NCBI GenBank assembly: GCA_018340375.1
Contig: JAFFJZ010000001.1
Coordinates: 79,104,001-79,168,000 of the forward strand
Origin: Gonatopus flavifemur
Lineage: Eukaryota > Arthropoda > Insecta > Hymenoptera > Dryinidae
DNA: 64,000 nucleotides
Direction of reading: 5' to 3'
Positions 1 through 29,831 of the stretch are shown here, piece by piece; within the stretch, counting starts at the first letter, position 1, and the number at the start of each line of letters is the position of its first letter. The position numbers and the translations under genes are program-made. The notes beneath the pieces were generated by a model. That model saw only the letters and a list, made by a program, of their open reading frames with translations. It had not been told where the DNA came from and did no database searches.

Positions 1-1142
1 CCGTTAAAAAGTTTGTATTAAATCTCATTAATCGACGAGATTCAATGGACGTTTTTAATTAAGCCCGAGTAGAGAAGTTTCACAATTTTACACAATTTTA
101 CACAATTCATATATGATTTTGAAAAGTTGTCCACTTGATTTCAATGATTATAGAGTGAAGTCCTATTTCAACCGTGGGTCACTTTTTCAATGCGTTTTTA
201 AATGAAATGAGCTAAAGTTTTGTCTCAGTTATTTTCACACGTTGTATCTCATATCATTTGATTTAACGATTCCAGTTGAATCATTTTCAAAACATGTCCC
301 AAATTATTTCCAAAAAATTACTGATATTTCATGGAAATTTGATCATGGGTCATCAATCTCACTGTAATAAACTCACCCTCTCAAGAATTTATAGATTTTT
401 GGTTCCTCAGCATCACGTGCCACCGTTTTTACATAAAAATAAGAATAATTCAACATCTCCCGGAGAAAATTACTTTTTTATGAATCCACATATGTTTCAC
501 CGGAATTTTCACAGAGCTACATTTGTTTCGTCATTCTATAAAGGTGACGTGAAAGAACGATCCGCAGTTCGAAGAAAACTGTATCCGAATTGTCGCTTAT
601 GCCTCTTCTTGTTCTCCTTCTTGTTCTTCTATTCTAACGTGACTGCTGACTGTATGGCTTGCCGGTGCTTTCAGTATTTTACTTTCTTCGTTCACACTTG
701 GAACATACATATTATATATATATACATGTATATAGGTGTGGAAATGTGGGTGTATACATAAATAGAAATCATCAAGAAAGCTATTAAGACTACCACTAAA
801 CAACGGAACGTACACGCAAATGTGGATGATTATAATGAAAAAAGATATGTCTTTAAACTTATTGGTGCACGTGAAAATTTTCATTCTGAAGGAATCAGTT
901 CGATGATCGATGAATTTTAACGAGTGGAAATTAATTCAGGTTGGCTGAGTCCATTTTATCCATTTATCCATAATTGCCGATTTGTCGACAGGTCGAAAAT
1001 CTTGTGCTGGAATGGATTGTGTTTGTATACCATCCAATCAAACTGTTTCAGGTGAAATGAAACAATCACACATAGTACGGGAATTCAAAATGAAGAATTC
1101 TGGAGTACTCGTGTCGAATTGTTCGAAACTCGGTGAAGTGCA

Positions 1143-1442
1143 CACGCAGAGAAAAAATCTTGCTGAAACAGCGATTTCAAAGAATGTGCTTGGCTAAACT
1201 AGCAAAGCGCTTGCTGTGGTAGCAAAATTCTTGCTGTTTTAGCAAGATGTTTGCTAATTCAGCAAATTTTTCTAGCAGTCTGTATATCTACAATACCGAA
1301 TTGCTGGATCAGTTGCGCTTGCCGAAAGAGCAAGAGTTTTGCTGTAACAGTAAAGTTTTTGCTAATTCAGCAACAAGATTTGCCATACCAGCGAAGCTAA
1401 TTTTTGAGGTTTGCTGTTTCAGCAGCTTTTTTTCTTTCAGTG
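1143..1442 (+). repeat. 300-bp TTGCTG-palindrome element, copy 1
   Basis: Begins CACGCAGAGAAAAAATC and ends GCAGCTTTTTTTCTTTCAG. The interior is a chain of short palindromes of the type TTGCT(N4-6)AGCAA. The same 300 bp occurs inverted at 50397-50696, including the core TCTGTATATCTACAAT, at roughly 80 percent similarity by eye. No coding capacity: a non-autonomous interspersed repeat. Confidence 0.9.
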
Positions 1443-1510
1443 CATTATGAACTTTGTATGGTTTGGTGTGATATATAGGATAGAAACCCGATTGGAAGAG
1501 CCATATACTG

Positions 1511-1735
1511 CACGGAAAAAATAATTTAGCTGCAGCAGCTAAATGGCTAGCACGGACATGGACAGCCATTAAATTAGCTCCTGCAGCTAAATTTTAGCTA
1601 CCACCGCAAATAAATTAGCTACAAATGCAAATTTTTTTGCTATAACAGCTAAACTTCAGCTGCAGGAGCTAATTTAATGGCTGTCCATGTCCGTGCTAGC
1701 CATTTAGCTGCTGCAGCTAAATTATTTTTTCCGTG
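1511..1735. repeat. Fold-back element with AGCTGCAGCAGCT arms
   Basis: Arms 1511-1590 and 1655-1735 are near-perfect inverted repeats starting CACGGAAAAAATAATTT, with ACGGACATGGACAGCCATTA inside; loop about 64 bases. The very high arm identity suggests recent insertion or correction between arms. Confidence 0.92.
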
Positions 1736-2189
1736 TGCATGAAAAACGATTCAGAATCTACCTGTTCTGTTTTTTCAATGCAAAAACTGATCTGTGATAA
1801 GTATCTGAAAATCAGATATCAATGCATCAATATGAAACATCAATGACTCACCTTGACAGAATTAGCATCAATATTAATTATGTTTCATTTTCAAACACTC
1901 CCTACAGATCAGTTTCTGCAGTGTTTCTATCTGTTTTCATGCGATTTGTATCCTTTTAATCAATGTGTATCGTTACTTTTTTAGGGATCTTGCCGGGGGG
2001 AAAAGAAATCCGCTGCGGCAGCCACTTATTGCTTTTACTGCTGTTGCTAGAATAATTGCATCTATAGCTGTTTATTAGCTGCCACAGCTGAAAATTCATA
2101 GCTGTGGCAATACAAGTTCCGTATCTGATATTTGAGTACCAAAAGAATTCAATTGTTATTTTTGCTGTGGCATCCTAGTCAAAATGCTC

Positions 2190-2460
2190 TACACTGAGAA
2201 AACAGATATCCTGAAAATTACCATAATTTATGGATTTTCAGCGCTGGTCTGACCCGAGTCGGAATATTTACTCGCACGAATATCTAAAAGTACCATAATT
2301 TCTTGGACTTTTCAGAATAAGTATGGTACCTTCCTTATGAAAGTCCCAGATATTATGGTACTTTTAGAGGTTTGTTCAGGTAAATATTGAGACTCGGGTC
2401 AGACCAGCGCTAAAAATCCATAAATTATGGTACTTTTTAAGATACCTTTTTCTCCGTGTA
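2190..2460. repeat. Fold-back element with AGTACCATAATTT arms
   Basis: Starts TACACTGAGAAAACAG and ends CTTTTTCTCCGTGTA. Inner inverted arms share CAGCGCTGGTCTGACCCGAG and its complement. Related to the element at 5318-5481, which shares AAAAGTACCATAATT and the GCGCCAGTCTG core. Confidence 0.88.
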
Positions 2461-2564
2461 GCGATTCGTTGGTTTTGTAACACCTATTCCTAAAAATTAA
2501 AGAACTTGCCAGTAACTTGTCTAGTTATTCTTTGAGATAGGTGTTACAAAACTAACGAATCGCT
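2460..2564. repeat. Hairpin with 30-bp terminal repeats (TTTTGTAACACC)
   Basis: Left arm AGCGATTCGTTGGTTTTGTA then ACACCTATTC; right arm its near-complement ending ACGAATCGCT. It abuts the 2190-2460 element, so the two are stacked or nested. Confidence 0.88.
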
Positions 2565-2602
2565 AGAGCATTTCTACTACACGGAGAAAACGAATGTGTC
2601 AA

Positions 2603-2770
2603 GCAGTCCCATCCCGACTGGAAATTGTCATCAGGTTAACCCAACATATGATGAGGACCTGACAAGGTCATCCGAAATAAGGAATACCCGTTACGGTCCT
2701 GATCGGGATTAGGTGTGGATGACTCACGTATGGATGCCCTCATTTGGTCCTAGTCAGGATTTCCTCAAAT
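2603..2770. repeat. CCTGA/GGTCCT-rich element
   Basis: Runs from ATCCCGACTGGAAATTG to CCTAGTCAGGATTT. The interior repeats GGACCTGA and GGTCCTGATCGGG. Related sequence lies at 5140-5311 and 59131-59428. Confidence 0.65.
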
Positions 2771-3510
2771 TATCCTGAAAAGGTCGAAGTAGTTTTTCCT
2801 CGCTGTATCCGCATCAGGACCTCGTTCGGTCATCCTAAGATCATGGACATAGTTTGATAAACTGAATACAAGAATGTACAGACTTGATTTCAGATTGTAC
2901 ACTCTTTGATTAAACAAATTTTCCTTCGATAAGAAGAACATGTTTGAACGATTTTCAACTGTGCCTGTTTTTAAATTCAATCCCTTCATTCCGAACACAT
3001 TACCTACTTCTGAAAACTGTTGAACAATTTGCTCAATCTATTCTCAATGTGAATTGAAAACTAACTATTTGGGTTTTAATTAGGCGGAACTTATGAAAAT
3101 TTCACAAGATTTTCCACGTTATGCATACAGCGAGAAAAACTTAGCAAACGTTCAACCATCACCAGCGAAATAAGTATTTCATTTAACTTATCACAATTCT
3201 CATAAGGTTGATTTATTGACTATTCAGCATCATTTTTCTTTCCTACATCACATCATCTGAGTATTATTCAAAGAGTATATATGAACTGAATGAATATGTG
3301 TTTCGTCATAATCAAATATAAGTTTCGAACAAGTACTCTTCTTTCGTTATTTCTTGATTAATACGCATAAAAAAATCTGTTATTGAGTGCAAAATGAATT
3401 ATTGAATCAGTTATCACTGCTGTAATATGTAAAAATCATAGTTGCTGATGTGGTGACAATTATATCTATTCAAATATACGATAATATCAACAACGACAAT
3501 ATCTATATCA

Positions 3511-3668
3511 GTTGAGGCAACGGAGGCGACGGAGAAATGTCCCCCTGTATTTTCGATATAATTCTTATTGGTGCATTTACGTAACCAAATCTGAATGTAT
3601 GAATTCACGAATTCAAGTTTTACTGAAAATACAGGGCGGACATTTCTCCGTCGCCTCTCCGCCTCAAC
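3511..3668. repeat. GC-rich fold-back element
   Basis: Left arm 3511-3554 (GTTGAGGCAACGGAGGCGAC then GGAGAAATGTCC) pairs with right arm 3625-3668 ending GCCTCAAC. The arms are about 44 bp and GC-rich in an AT-rich setting. Confidence 0.9.
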
Positions 3669-3796
3669 GGAGACTCTCCCTATTTCTCCTTTATTTCCAC
3701 GGCCCCATTTCTCCACCACCTCCACTCTAGTCCCACCGAAGTCTTGGAGGATCGGTGGTTGTGCTGTTCCATCAGGAAAAAACAGAAATCCCAATC

Positions 3797-4858
3797 ATTT
3801 TGTAATAATAAAGGTCATGAAGAACTCATTCGATCAAAAATATTTCAAGCGAATGTTCAAAATGAAATGCAACAAACTTGAATTATTCACTTTCAGCTCG
3901 ACGAATGGTTTTACTTTTCAAATTAAAGAGTACTCTTGAAGTTGAAATTTGTTATTCAGAAAAAGCCTCATTTTCTGAGAAATTTGAAATTGTTAGGGTG
4001 ATGATAAACATGTAGAAGAAGTTTTGAAGTTGAGGGAATCTATATTGATCAGAAAGTCCAAATCGTGGCAAAAGTTAGAAAATCTGTCAACTTAGCTCAC
4101 GGCGCATGGGCTTTTCTTCACTCCAAATGCTGGCAGGAGAAATTCATCAAAATATAGTGGATTCAAAGTGATGTGAAGTAAGAGAGGACCGAAATATTCA
4201 TTAGATTTTATTCGTTCTTATAAACGTTCTAAAAAATAAGAAAAGACTATAGAAGATTCAAAGTGTCGTCTTCCCATATTTTTGTTCCAATAATGTTGTG
4301 TCATCTTCCTACAAATAAATGTTATTATATTTATGAAACAGGTTCAATACACATGTTTTCTCAACCTAACACTAGTTACTGGTGAAAAGATACGAAAATG
4401 CACACTCAAAAATGTAAATCATTGAAACAAAAATATTGAGAGACGATACATTGAGTCATACATAGCCTTACCATATTTATCAACATTTTTATAATAACTA
4501 ATAAAATTCAAATATCCTTCACATCACTTTGAATTCATATATTTTGATGAATTTCTCCTGCCAGCATTTGGGTTTAGTAAGAAAAGCTGATGAATACCCA
4601 TGCGCTGTCAGCTAAGTTGACAGATTTTCTAACATGCCACGATTGATTTGGACCTGATCAATATAATATTTATCAAATTCAACTCAGAAGATAAGGCTTT
4701 TTCTCAAATTTGAAAATTTCAACTCCAGAGGCTCTTCAATTTGAAAAATAAACCATCCGACGAGCTGCAAAATGAATAATCAAAGTTTTTTTATTCATTT
4801 TGAACATTCTTTGATCAAATGAGTTCTTCATGACTCATATTTCTTACAAAATCAATAT
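3797..4858. repeat. 1-kb inverted repeat with a 340-bp loop
   Basis: Left arm about 3797-4175 and right arm about 4512-4858 are diverged inverted copies. Matched pieces include GAAGAACTCATTCGATCAAA with TTTGATCAAATGAGTTCTTC, and GCTGGCAGGAGAAATTCATC with GATGAATTTCTCCTGCCAGC. Several mismatches and small indels suggest an old element. Confidence 0.88.
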
Positions 4859-5139
4859 GATCTCTGAGTTTTGCCTAGAAGCTGATGATAAAAATTGAAG
4901 AAAAAAATTTTTTTCACTGCATCAACAAATTACGATTTTTTTTTACAACAGCTAGCTATGATGACTGAATCATTTAATCATTTTGCAGACTACTTTTTGA
5001 TACACATTATTCAAGAAATAATCACCACACATTTCACAAAAATAATTCATCCATTTGTTGATCACATAAATTTAACCTCACATCTGTCAACCGAACTGCA
5101 ATTTTCACACAGGCTCATAGATTAGTTTTGATTTATTTT

Positions 5140-5311
5140 TGAGGTTTTAGTAAGGAATTCCTCACAAAATCCTAATTAGTCTTTCCTGATGGGGTCCTCA
5201 TAATAGTGCAGCGTGACATGACTTGTGAGGTCCTGATGAGGTTGCCTTATCAGGACCTGATCTGGATCAAGGTTTACCTGATCTGGTCCATGGGGTAAAT
5301 TTCTAGTCGGG
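5140..5311. repeat. GGTCCTGAT-rich element, second copy
   Basis: Interior of TCCTGATGAGG, CAGGACCTGATCTGG and CCTGATCTGGTCC; ends near ATTTCTAGTCGGGAT. Same family as 2603-2770. Confidence 0.65.
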
Positions 5312-5317
5312 ATAATT

Positions 5318-5481
5318 CATTGAGGATCAGCGCCAGTCTGTGACGGATAAAGTTATTCACTTGAATTTACTTTCAAAAGTACCATAATTGGATATTTTTC
5401 TACGAGAAATTATGGTACTCTTCACGTTATATTCAGGTCTATAGTTTCATCCATCACAGACTGGCGCTGATCCTCAATGGA
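5318..5481. repeat. Fold-back element with GCGCCAGTCTG arms
   Basis: Left arm TCATTGAGGATCAGCGCCAG and right arm CTGGCGCTGATCCTCAATGG, flanking an AGTACCATAATT core. Sister of 2190-2460. Confidence 0.88.
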
Positions 5482-6914
5482 TTATGGGACTTTTCACAAT
5501 ATATTTTTCTGCGTGTAGAGCAGCTACGTTTGTCGCTGCCACAGCTAAGTGATTAGCTATGACAATGGAAAAAATAGTTCTGGTCAGTAATTCTTCGCTA
5601 TTCGACTAACAGCAAATTTTGGTTGTGCAGATCAGCAACAATGGCTTCTTATAGCATTTTCCATTCCCTGCACTAAGTGCAAACTAGGATATTTTTGTCC
5701 TTTATTTTAACACAAGTTTGAGAAAGATGAGAATATGCCAGTGTGCACAAAGTGCAGCGAATGGAAAACGCTATTAGAGTATTCAATGCTTCTTTTTGAT
5801 AATTCTTCTGATGATAGCTAGTATTCCCGAAAACAACAACAACTTCTAGTATAAAAATATTGAAACACCGATTCATCAGTTGCCGTGGGATTGATATTCT
5901 GACAAACGCAAAAGTAGAGTCACAGGGAATGATTGCCAACTTACAGGCGCGAATGAAATATCGGCGTGAAACTTTTTTCAACTCCAATTGTATTCGTGAT
6001 CGACCTCCTTTAACGCACAACTCATCGCATCTTCTTGCGCAAATGAAGTGTTTCGAATCTCATGATCAATATGTTAATCCGTGATTGACTTTATTATAAA
6101 GCTCCATGAATCAATAACATAATAAGTTTGAATCTGTGATCGTATATTACTTCTTTTCACAAAATCTTCCAATCATTTCATCTAATTATTCATCTCATAT
6201 ATTTCATTTACGTACAATATTTTATATATACATAATCCAAAGTATTGACGTGAAAATTGTTTTCATCCAATAAAAAACTTATCGAGTTTCATCTAAATGA
6301 CGTGAAGATTGATTGATTTGAATCTTCCTTTTCTTAACATGTGTCGAAAATGAATGGATACACAAACGTGTTTTATTCGTCTGATCTATTTATACTTTTA
6401 TTTAATGCATTCAGATCGTATCCTTACATTCCATGCATTCATTTATACAATATATAGAATTCCATATTACGTCGTGTGCAAGGAAAAAGGAAGGAACACA
6501 GTTTTAACAGTTTCTTCTTTCATGTGGAATTACACAATAGGAACTTATACGGAAGATATATCACGGATCCACAAATACACATTTTCATATGACATATATT
6601 AATTATAGAGAAAACAACGTGATGATAAAAATGTATACATGGCCCGCCATATAAGACATAATTTTAGAAAAATTTCCTATGAATCGCAAACAAACGACAT
6701 CGCGATTTTGCACGATATACGTTATTATTTCATATATCGGTGTGAAACTTAACTCTTAAGTGATGAATATTGTCTCCCGTTTTCTTCTGTACCTTGTTGA
6801 GTTTCATTCCATTACACATAGACATACATCTATCACGTCATTCAAAGAATTTACACAAAATCTGCCCCCTCCTCCTTTTATTTGTTTTCATTTTTCAACA
6901 TTTATTACATTTAC

Positions 6915-7098
6915 TGTAAAAAAATTCCTTCTGAAAACTTTGCTAAGACTTGAGAAAATTGACTCAATTTTCAGAACACTTTCCGAAATTTACTTGAAAT
7001 TTCTTAAAAATCAGAAAAATTCATCTGGAAATTCAGAAAAAAGGGACTGTAAAAAAATACAGTTACATTTTCTGAATTTTCAGAAGGAATTTTTTACA
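6915..7098. repeat. MITE-like element, TGTAAAAAAATTCC ends
   Basis: Terminal inverted repeats TGTAAAAAAATTCCTTCTGA and its complement TCAGAAGGAATTTTTTACA; the interior has repeated TTCAGAA/TTTCTGA. No ORF of note. Confidence 0.85.
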
Positions 7099-9212
7099 AT
7101 GTTCCGAGCCTGCAAATGAATATACCGTATGCTTTGGTTTCTCCTTATTTCTTTTTTTTTTTTTTACTGGAGCTCGATATCGATTATCATACGTGCTCCG
7201 ATTTACTTGTTTTTTTTTCCTTTTGAAAACACCTCATTTCTCGATGAAAGAGGGTTACAATAAAATATATATCCATATCCTTCTCACCATCACGCATTAA
7301 TCAATACTTGAATTATTATAAATACATTACATTTATCCTTATATACAAAATTCGACAATGAATACTGAATTCAGGTATATTATACAATGATTCATTCCAT
7401 CAACAAAGTTGAGTATTCTTTTTTGGTGTTACAATTTTTGTTCGAGTAAAACAATACAATTGTTTTTGTTAATAATCAATCCCTGGAATGTTGAAAATTG
7501 AAAAGCTGTGAATATGAACTGGCACAAGCGTGGAAAAACAAAATTCTGTGCGCTATCTTATTATACTTTCATACTTACGTTCGTTTGTATTGGAATACTG
7601 GTTCTGTGTTTGTCCCTTGACCGTTCATCAGCGAACTTTCACTCGCGCATCATAATACCGGAAATCCATACGCATAAGATGTTTTCAACTGTTGTTATCA
7701 ATGGAAGACATATTGTTATTTCAAGTTCACTGAATGATGCAACCATTTTGTATAATATGATCTTCCCCTTTTGAAATCGTATAAATATTGAATTGAATTA
7801 TCTTAGAATGAATGAAGAAAACTGTAATAAGGACAATCAATTTTTATGCTACTTTATTGAACAAAAATCAAAGTCGCAACTTTGAACACATGAAACCAGT
7901 ACAAAGTGATCAAATTAGAATGAAATTTGGTTTGATTCGACCAACATTCTTACCAAAGCCTTCAAGATCACTAATTATGAGTTGAAATAAAACAATTTGT
8001 TGTATGTCCATTAATATTTGCTGTCAGATATTTGGAAATATTCTGCGGCACTGAGAGCAAAATAGCTCCTCCTTACCACGTCCATTGTCACTCCAGGTCT
8101 TCCCCTAATAAAAGTTCCATCGGAATTGAACCAAAATTCTGCAAGTAAGTTAATGGAAATCTGATACGCTTCTTTTCAAAGGGATACAATTTTATCAAAT
8201 GTGAATACAAGTTCTGTTCATTTCTGATGAACCTTTTATTAGAATTTTCTAATTCCACACGTCCTTCTAACTCTAATTAGAAAATGGCAATCATTTTCTG
8301 TAAAAGACATCGCTTTATCTCAAAATCCATTTTACATAAAAATATCAAGCTTGACACTGAGGAAATATTCTCACAATATGCTGGGATTCTTTTGTACGTT
8401 CTGTTAGTGTTGAAGCAACCCAAGGTTGCTTTGTGCGAGTCGATTGCGGGGCACAGTTCATCGTTCTGAATGGTAATTAGGCCGATAATGCGGAATATTA
8501 CAATAAAATCCTTTCTTTTTCTGCTGTAAGAGAAATGTCAGTTTATAACATCTATTATATTTTCTCAAGATTTTCCAACTAATCTTTCTTCATTTGAAAT
8601 ATAACAAATCTTTATCACAATTATTCAAAAGAACAGTTTTGCAACATAGAATATGTTACTTGAACAACAAAATACATTTAGTTTAGCTTATTTCAAGCAA
8701 CGGTCGATTATATATATTTTTTGGCACAAAATCAAATATAATTTGAATCAACTAACAATAGCATTCAAGTATAAAATGTTCAATACATATCAACTTATCA
8801 TTCTCTCCATATTCGAAACCGATGTAGATGAATACTTTAAATGGGGTTCTCAATAGCTTATCGTTCAACAAGTCAATATAGTGCTCAGTCGCTAAATTAT
8901 GATCTTTAAATACTCTGTTGGAAAATTATAAACATTTATTCATTTATTTGCATGGTGGATTATTTTTATCCATATTTCCTGTAGCCAAGAGTACGTACGA
9001 TGCATCGTCTTAATACTGAATTACTTTTGACTACCTCTATTCTTTCATGTACATATATCAAATACGTATTATCGACCATGTCGAGTATTAGTACCATCTA
9101 TGCTTATGCATAATATACAAACTTTGTTTTTATCAATTCTGTATCAATATAATGAGCAAAAAGAAGTCTTTACAAAATCAATTATGAGCATTTGATGGAG
9201 CTGTACGTATGC

Positions 9213-9232
9213 ATATATATATATATATATAT
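9213..9232. repeat. Short AT microsatellite
   Basis: A run of ATATAT dinucleotides downstream of the Alk stop, probably in its 3' UTR or just beyond. Confidence 0.85.
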
Positions 9233-9498
9233 TCATTACTCATTATATACTCCCTTCCGTGTATCGATTGCGAAATAGCGTATTATCAAAGAAGCGTTTC
9301 CTCGGAATGAAAACGACGCGAATATTCGTCTTCTTGTGTTGAAATTGACGAGGAAGATCCGGTCGTGAATTGCATAGGGACCGTCGAAAACGTCGCGGAT
9401 CGCTGCAATTTTGGTTTAATTTGGGAATCCGAATCAAATTCCAAACTAGCGGAACCTACCATACAGAGGGAACTTCGTCAGCTCCCGTCAGTCGAATC

Positions 9499-28343
<18,845 letters not shown>

Positions 28344-29410
28344 GACTTATTTTCACAATCGGTTATATAATTTTTTTTTAAGGCAAACTATCATCGTGTC
28401 CATCACGATTTTGATTCACTCATCATCAAAAATTTGCACGTCAACGTGTCTCGAAGAACGACAGGCCACGACATAAACGAATATCCAGGTTTTTCTTTAA
28501 GCCAATCGATCATATAAAGATCATTCGGGTTTTCCGATATTTAATCACCAACAGCGTCACCGCTACTTCCGTTACTCTATTGATGGTTTCTATGTATATC
28601 CTTCGTGTTATATCTATAAATAGAGAGAAGGAGAGAAAATATTGATTTTGGATATTAGATATTTTATTAACAAGGAAATTTCATAATCGAGATGGTCGCT
28701 TGATTAAAATGAAACGCATACAGTTAGATGATAATTGTCGTGATGTTTCCTCATAAATTCATTGTCGAATGAGAGTTTGAGTTTTATTGTTCGCTATGAA
28801 TAATGAGTTGGGTTTTTTTTTTCAACGGAAGAATAATAAAGAGTGTCTCATGCGATATTCAAGTTTTATACACATTTTGTTTCAATCATTTTACCAGACA
28901 ATCGAAGATTACACCGCAAGAAATTCTTCTTTCATTTATGTTTGATGTGATGTCTAACAATCGGAACAAAAGTGCATTTCATCGGATATTTTTTTCACAA
29001 CGCGGTAGCACATGATTTCTGGCAAGAAACAGTGCATGAATATTGCACATCTGAATTCGAATCTGAATGTTGAATTCTATGAAACAATTAACAAGATATT
29101 TTGTTACCGATCAGTCATTAATTTTTCGTTAGTTTGCACGTTTAGTTTCTAATCAATTATAACGTTACACCATCGATATTTATCGAGAATTTACGAACTG
29201 TGCCATATCAACGTGAGATTATATCAGTAATAATATTTTCATTGGCCTCATATTAGGTTGCAGGTTATATTTCACAGGGACGTCAACAAAAGTGAGAATT
29301 GATTTCAACGATTTGGAATGTGTGTGAAAATGTAAGTATTATGGACTGTCATCTACACAATACTGTTTTCTGTCAATAACTTTTGGTACATAAGAATGTA
29401 TTAAAATTAT

Positions 29411-29595
29411 ACGCACGGAAAGAATGATTTTGATATTTGGATGGTTGAAAATCAGCTATGGCAGCTATTTTTCAGCTGTAGCGATAAAAAATATTGCTAT
29501 GGGAGCTGAAATTTAGTTGTTGCGGCAATATTCTGGGTATCCAAATATAAAATATACGCAATAGCTACCATAGCGAATTGTTTTTTCTATACAGA
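29411..29595. repeat. AGCTG-rich element
   Basis: Begins ACGCACGGAAAGAATG. Contains CAGCTATGGCAGCTATTTTT and GGAGCTGAAATTTAGTTG and ends near CTATACAG. Similar AGCTG-rich pieces lie at about 1990-2180, 5505-5580 and 31410-31510. Confidence 0.65.
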
Positions 29596-29722
29596 GGTTT
29601 ATAAAATAGGCAAGTGGTTCAACCGTCTCATGAATCAGACTTGGAGCTTGCCTGTTATATGAACTACATGCTTGATCGTAGGTGAATTGATACCCAAGTA
29701 GAAATGGTTTAGGAATTGACCA

Positions 29723-29831
29723 ATTTTGTAACGCTTGACTAGCCGAAAACTATACCCGTGCAAGTGCCCCGGGAGTTTCTAGTAAGGGACTCGCAAGTGT
29801 TCAAGTTTTGGCTAGTCAAGCGTTACAAAAA
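29723..29831. repeat. Hairpin with TTTTGTAACGCTTGACTAG arms
   Basis: Left arm TTTTGTAACGCTTGACTAGC and right arm GCTAGTCAAGCGTTACAAAA are almost exact complements. Structurally similar to 2460-2564, which also carries TTTTGTAAC. Confidence 0.9.

Larger units (their letters stand above)
1..9498. other. 3' flank of Alk, no gene recognised
   Basis: No ORF here has a recognisable domain or convincing splice partners. The stretch holds the repeat elements listed separately at 1143-1442, 1511-1735, 2190-2460, 2460-2564, 2603-2770, 3511-3668, 3797-4858, 5140-5311, 5318-5481 and 6915-7098. AATAAA-like signals on the minus strand (for example at 8934-8950, seen as TTTATT) could end the Alk 3' UTR. 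An 88-codon ORF at 7508-7774 has a hydrophobic N-terminal segment but no other support. Confidence 0.6.

Noticed and set aside
1143..1442. CRISPR-like array of short repeats
   Set aside because: The units are variable palindromes without constant repeats or unique spacers, and the genome is eukaryotic; a second copy shows it is a mobile repeat.
7508..7774. 88-codon ORF with one hydrophobic segment
   Set aside because: No homology recognised, no splice partner and AT-rich codon use like non-coding flank; kept only as a remark.
9243..9437. Arg-rich 64-codon ORF just downstream of Alk
   Set aside because: It follows the Alk stop at 9499 in a likely 3' UTR; its frame is not reached by the splice phase of the last exon.
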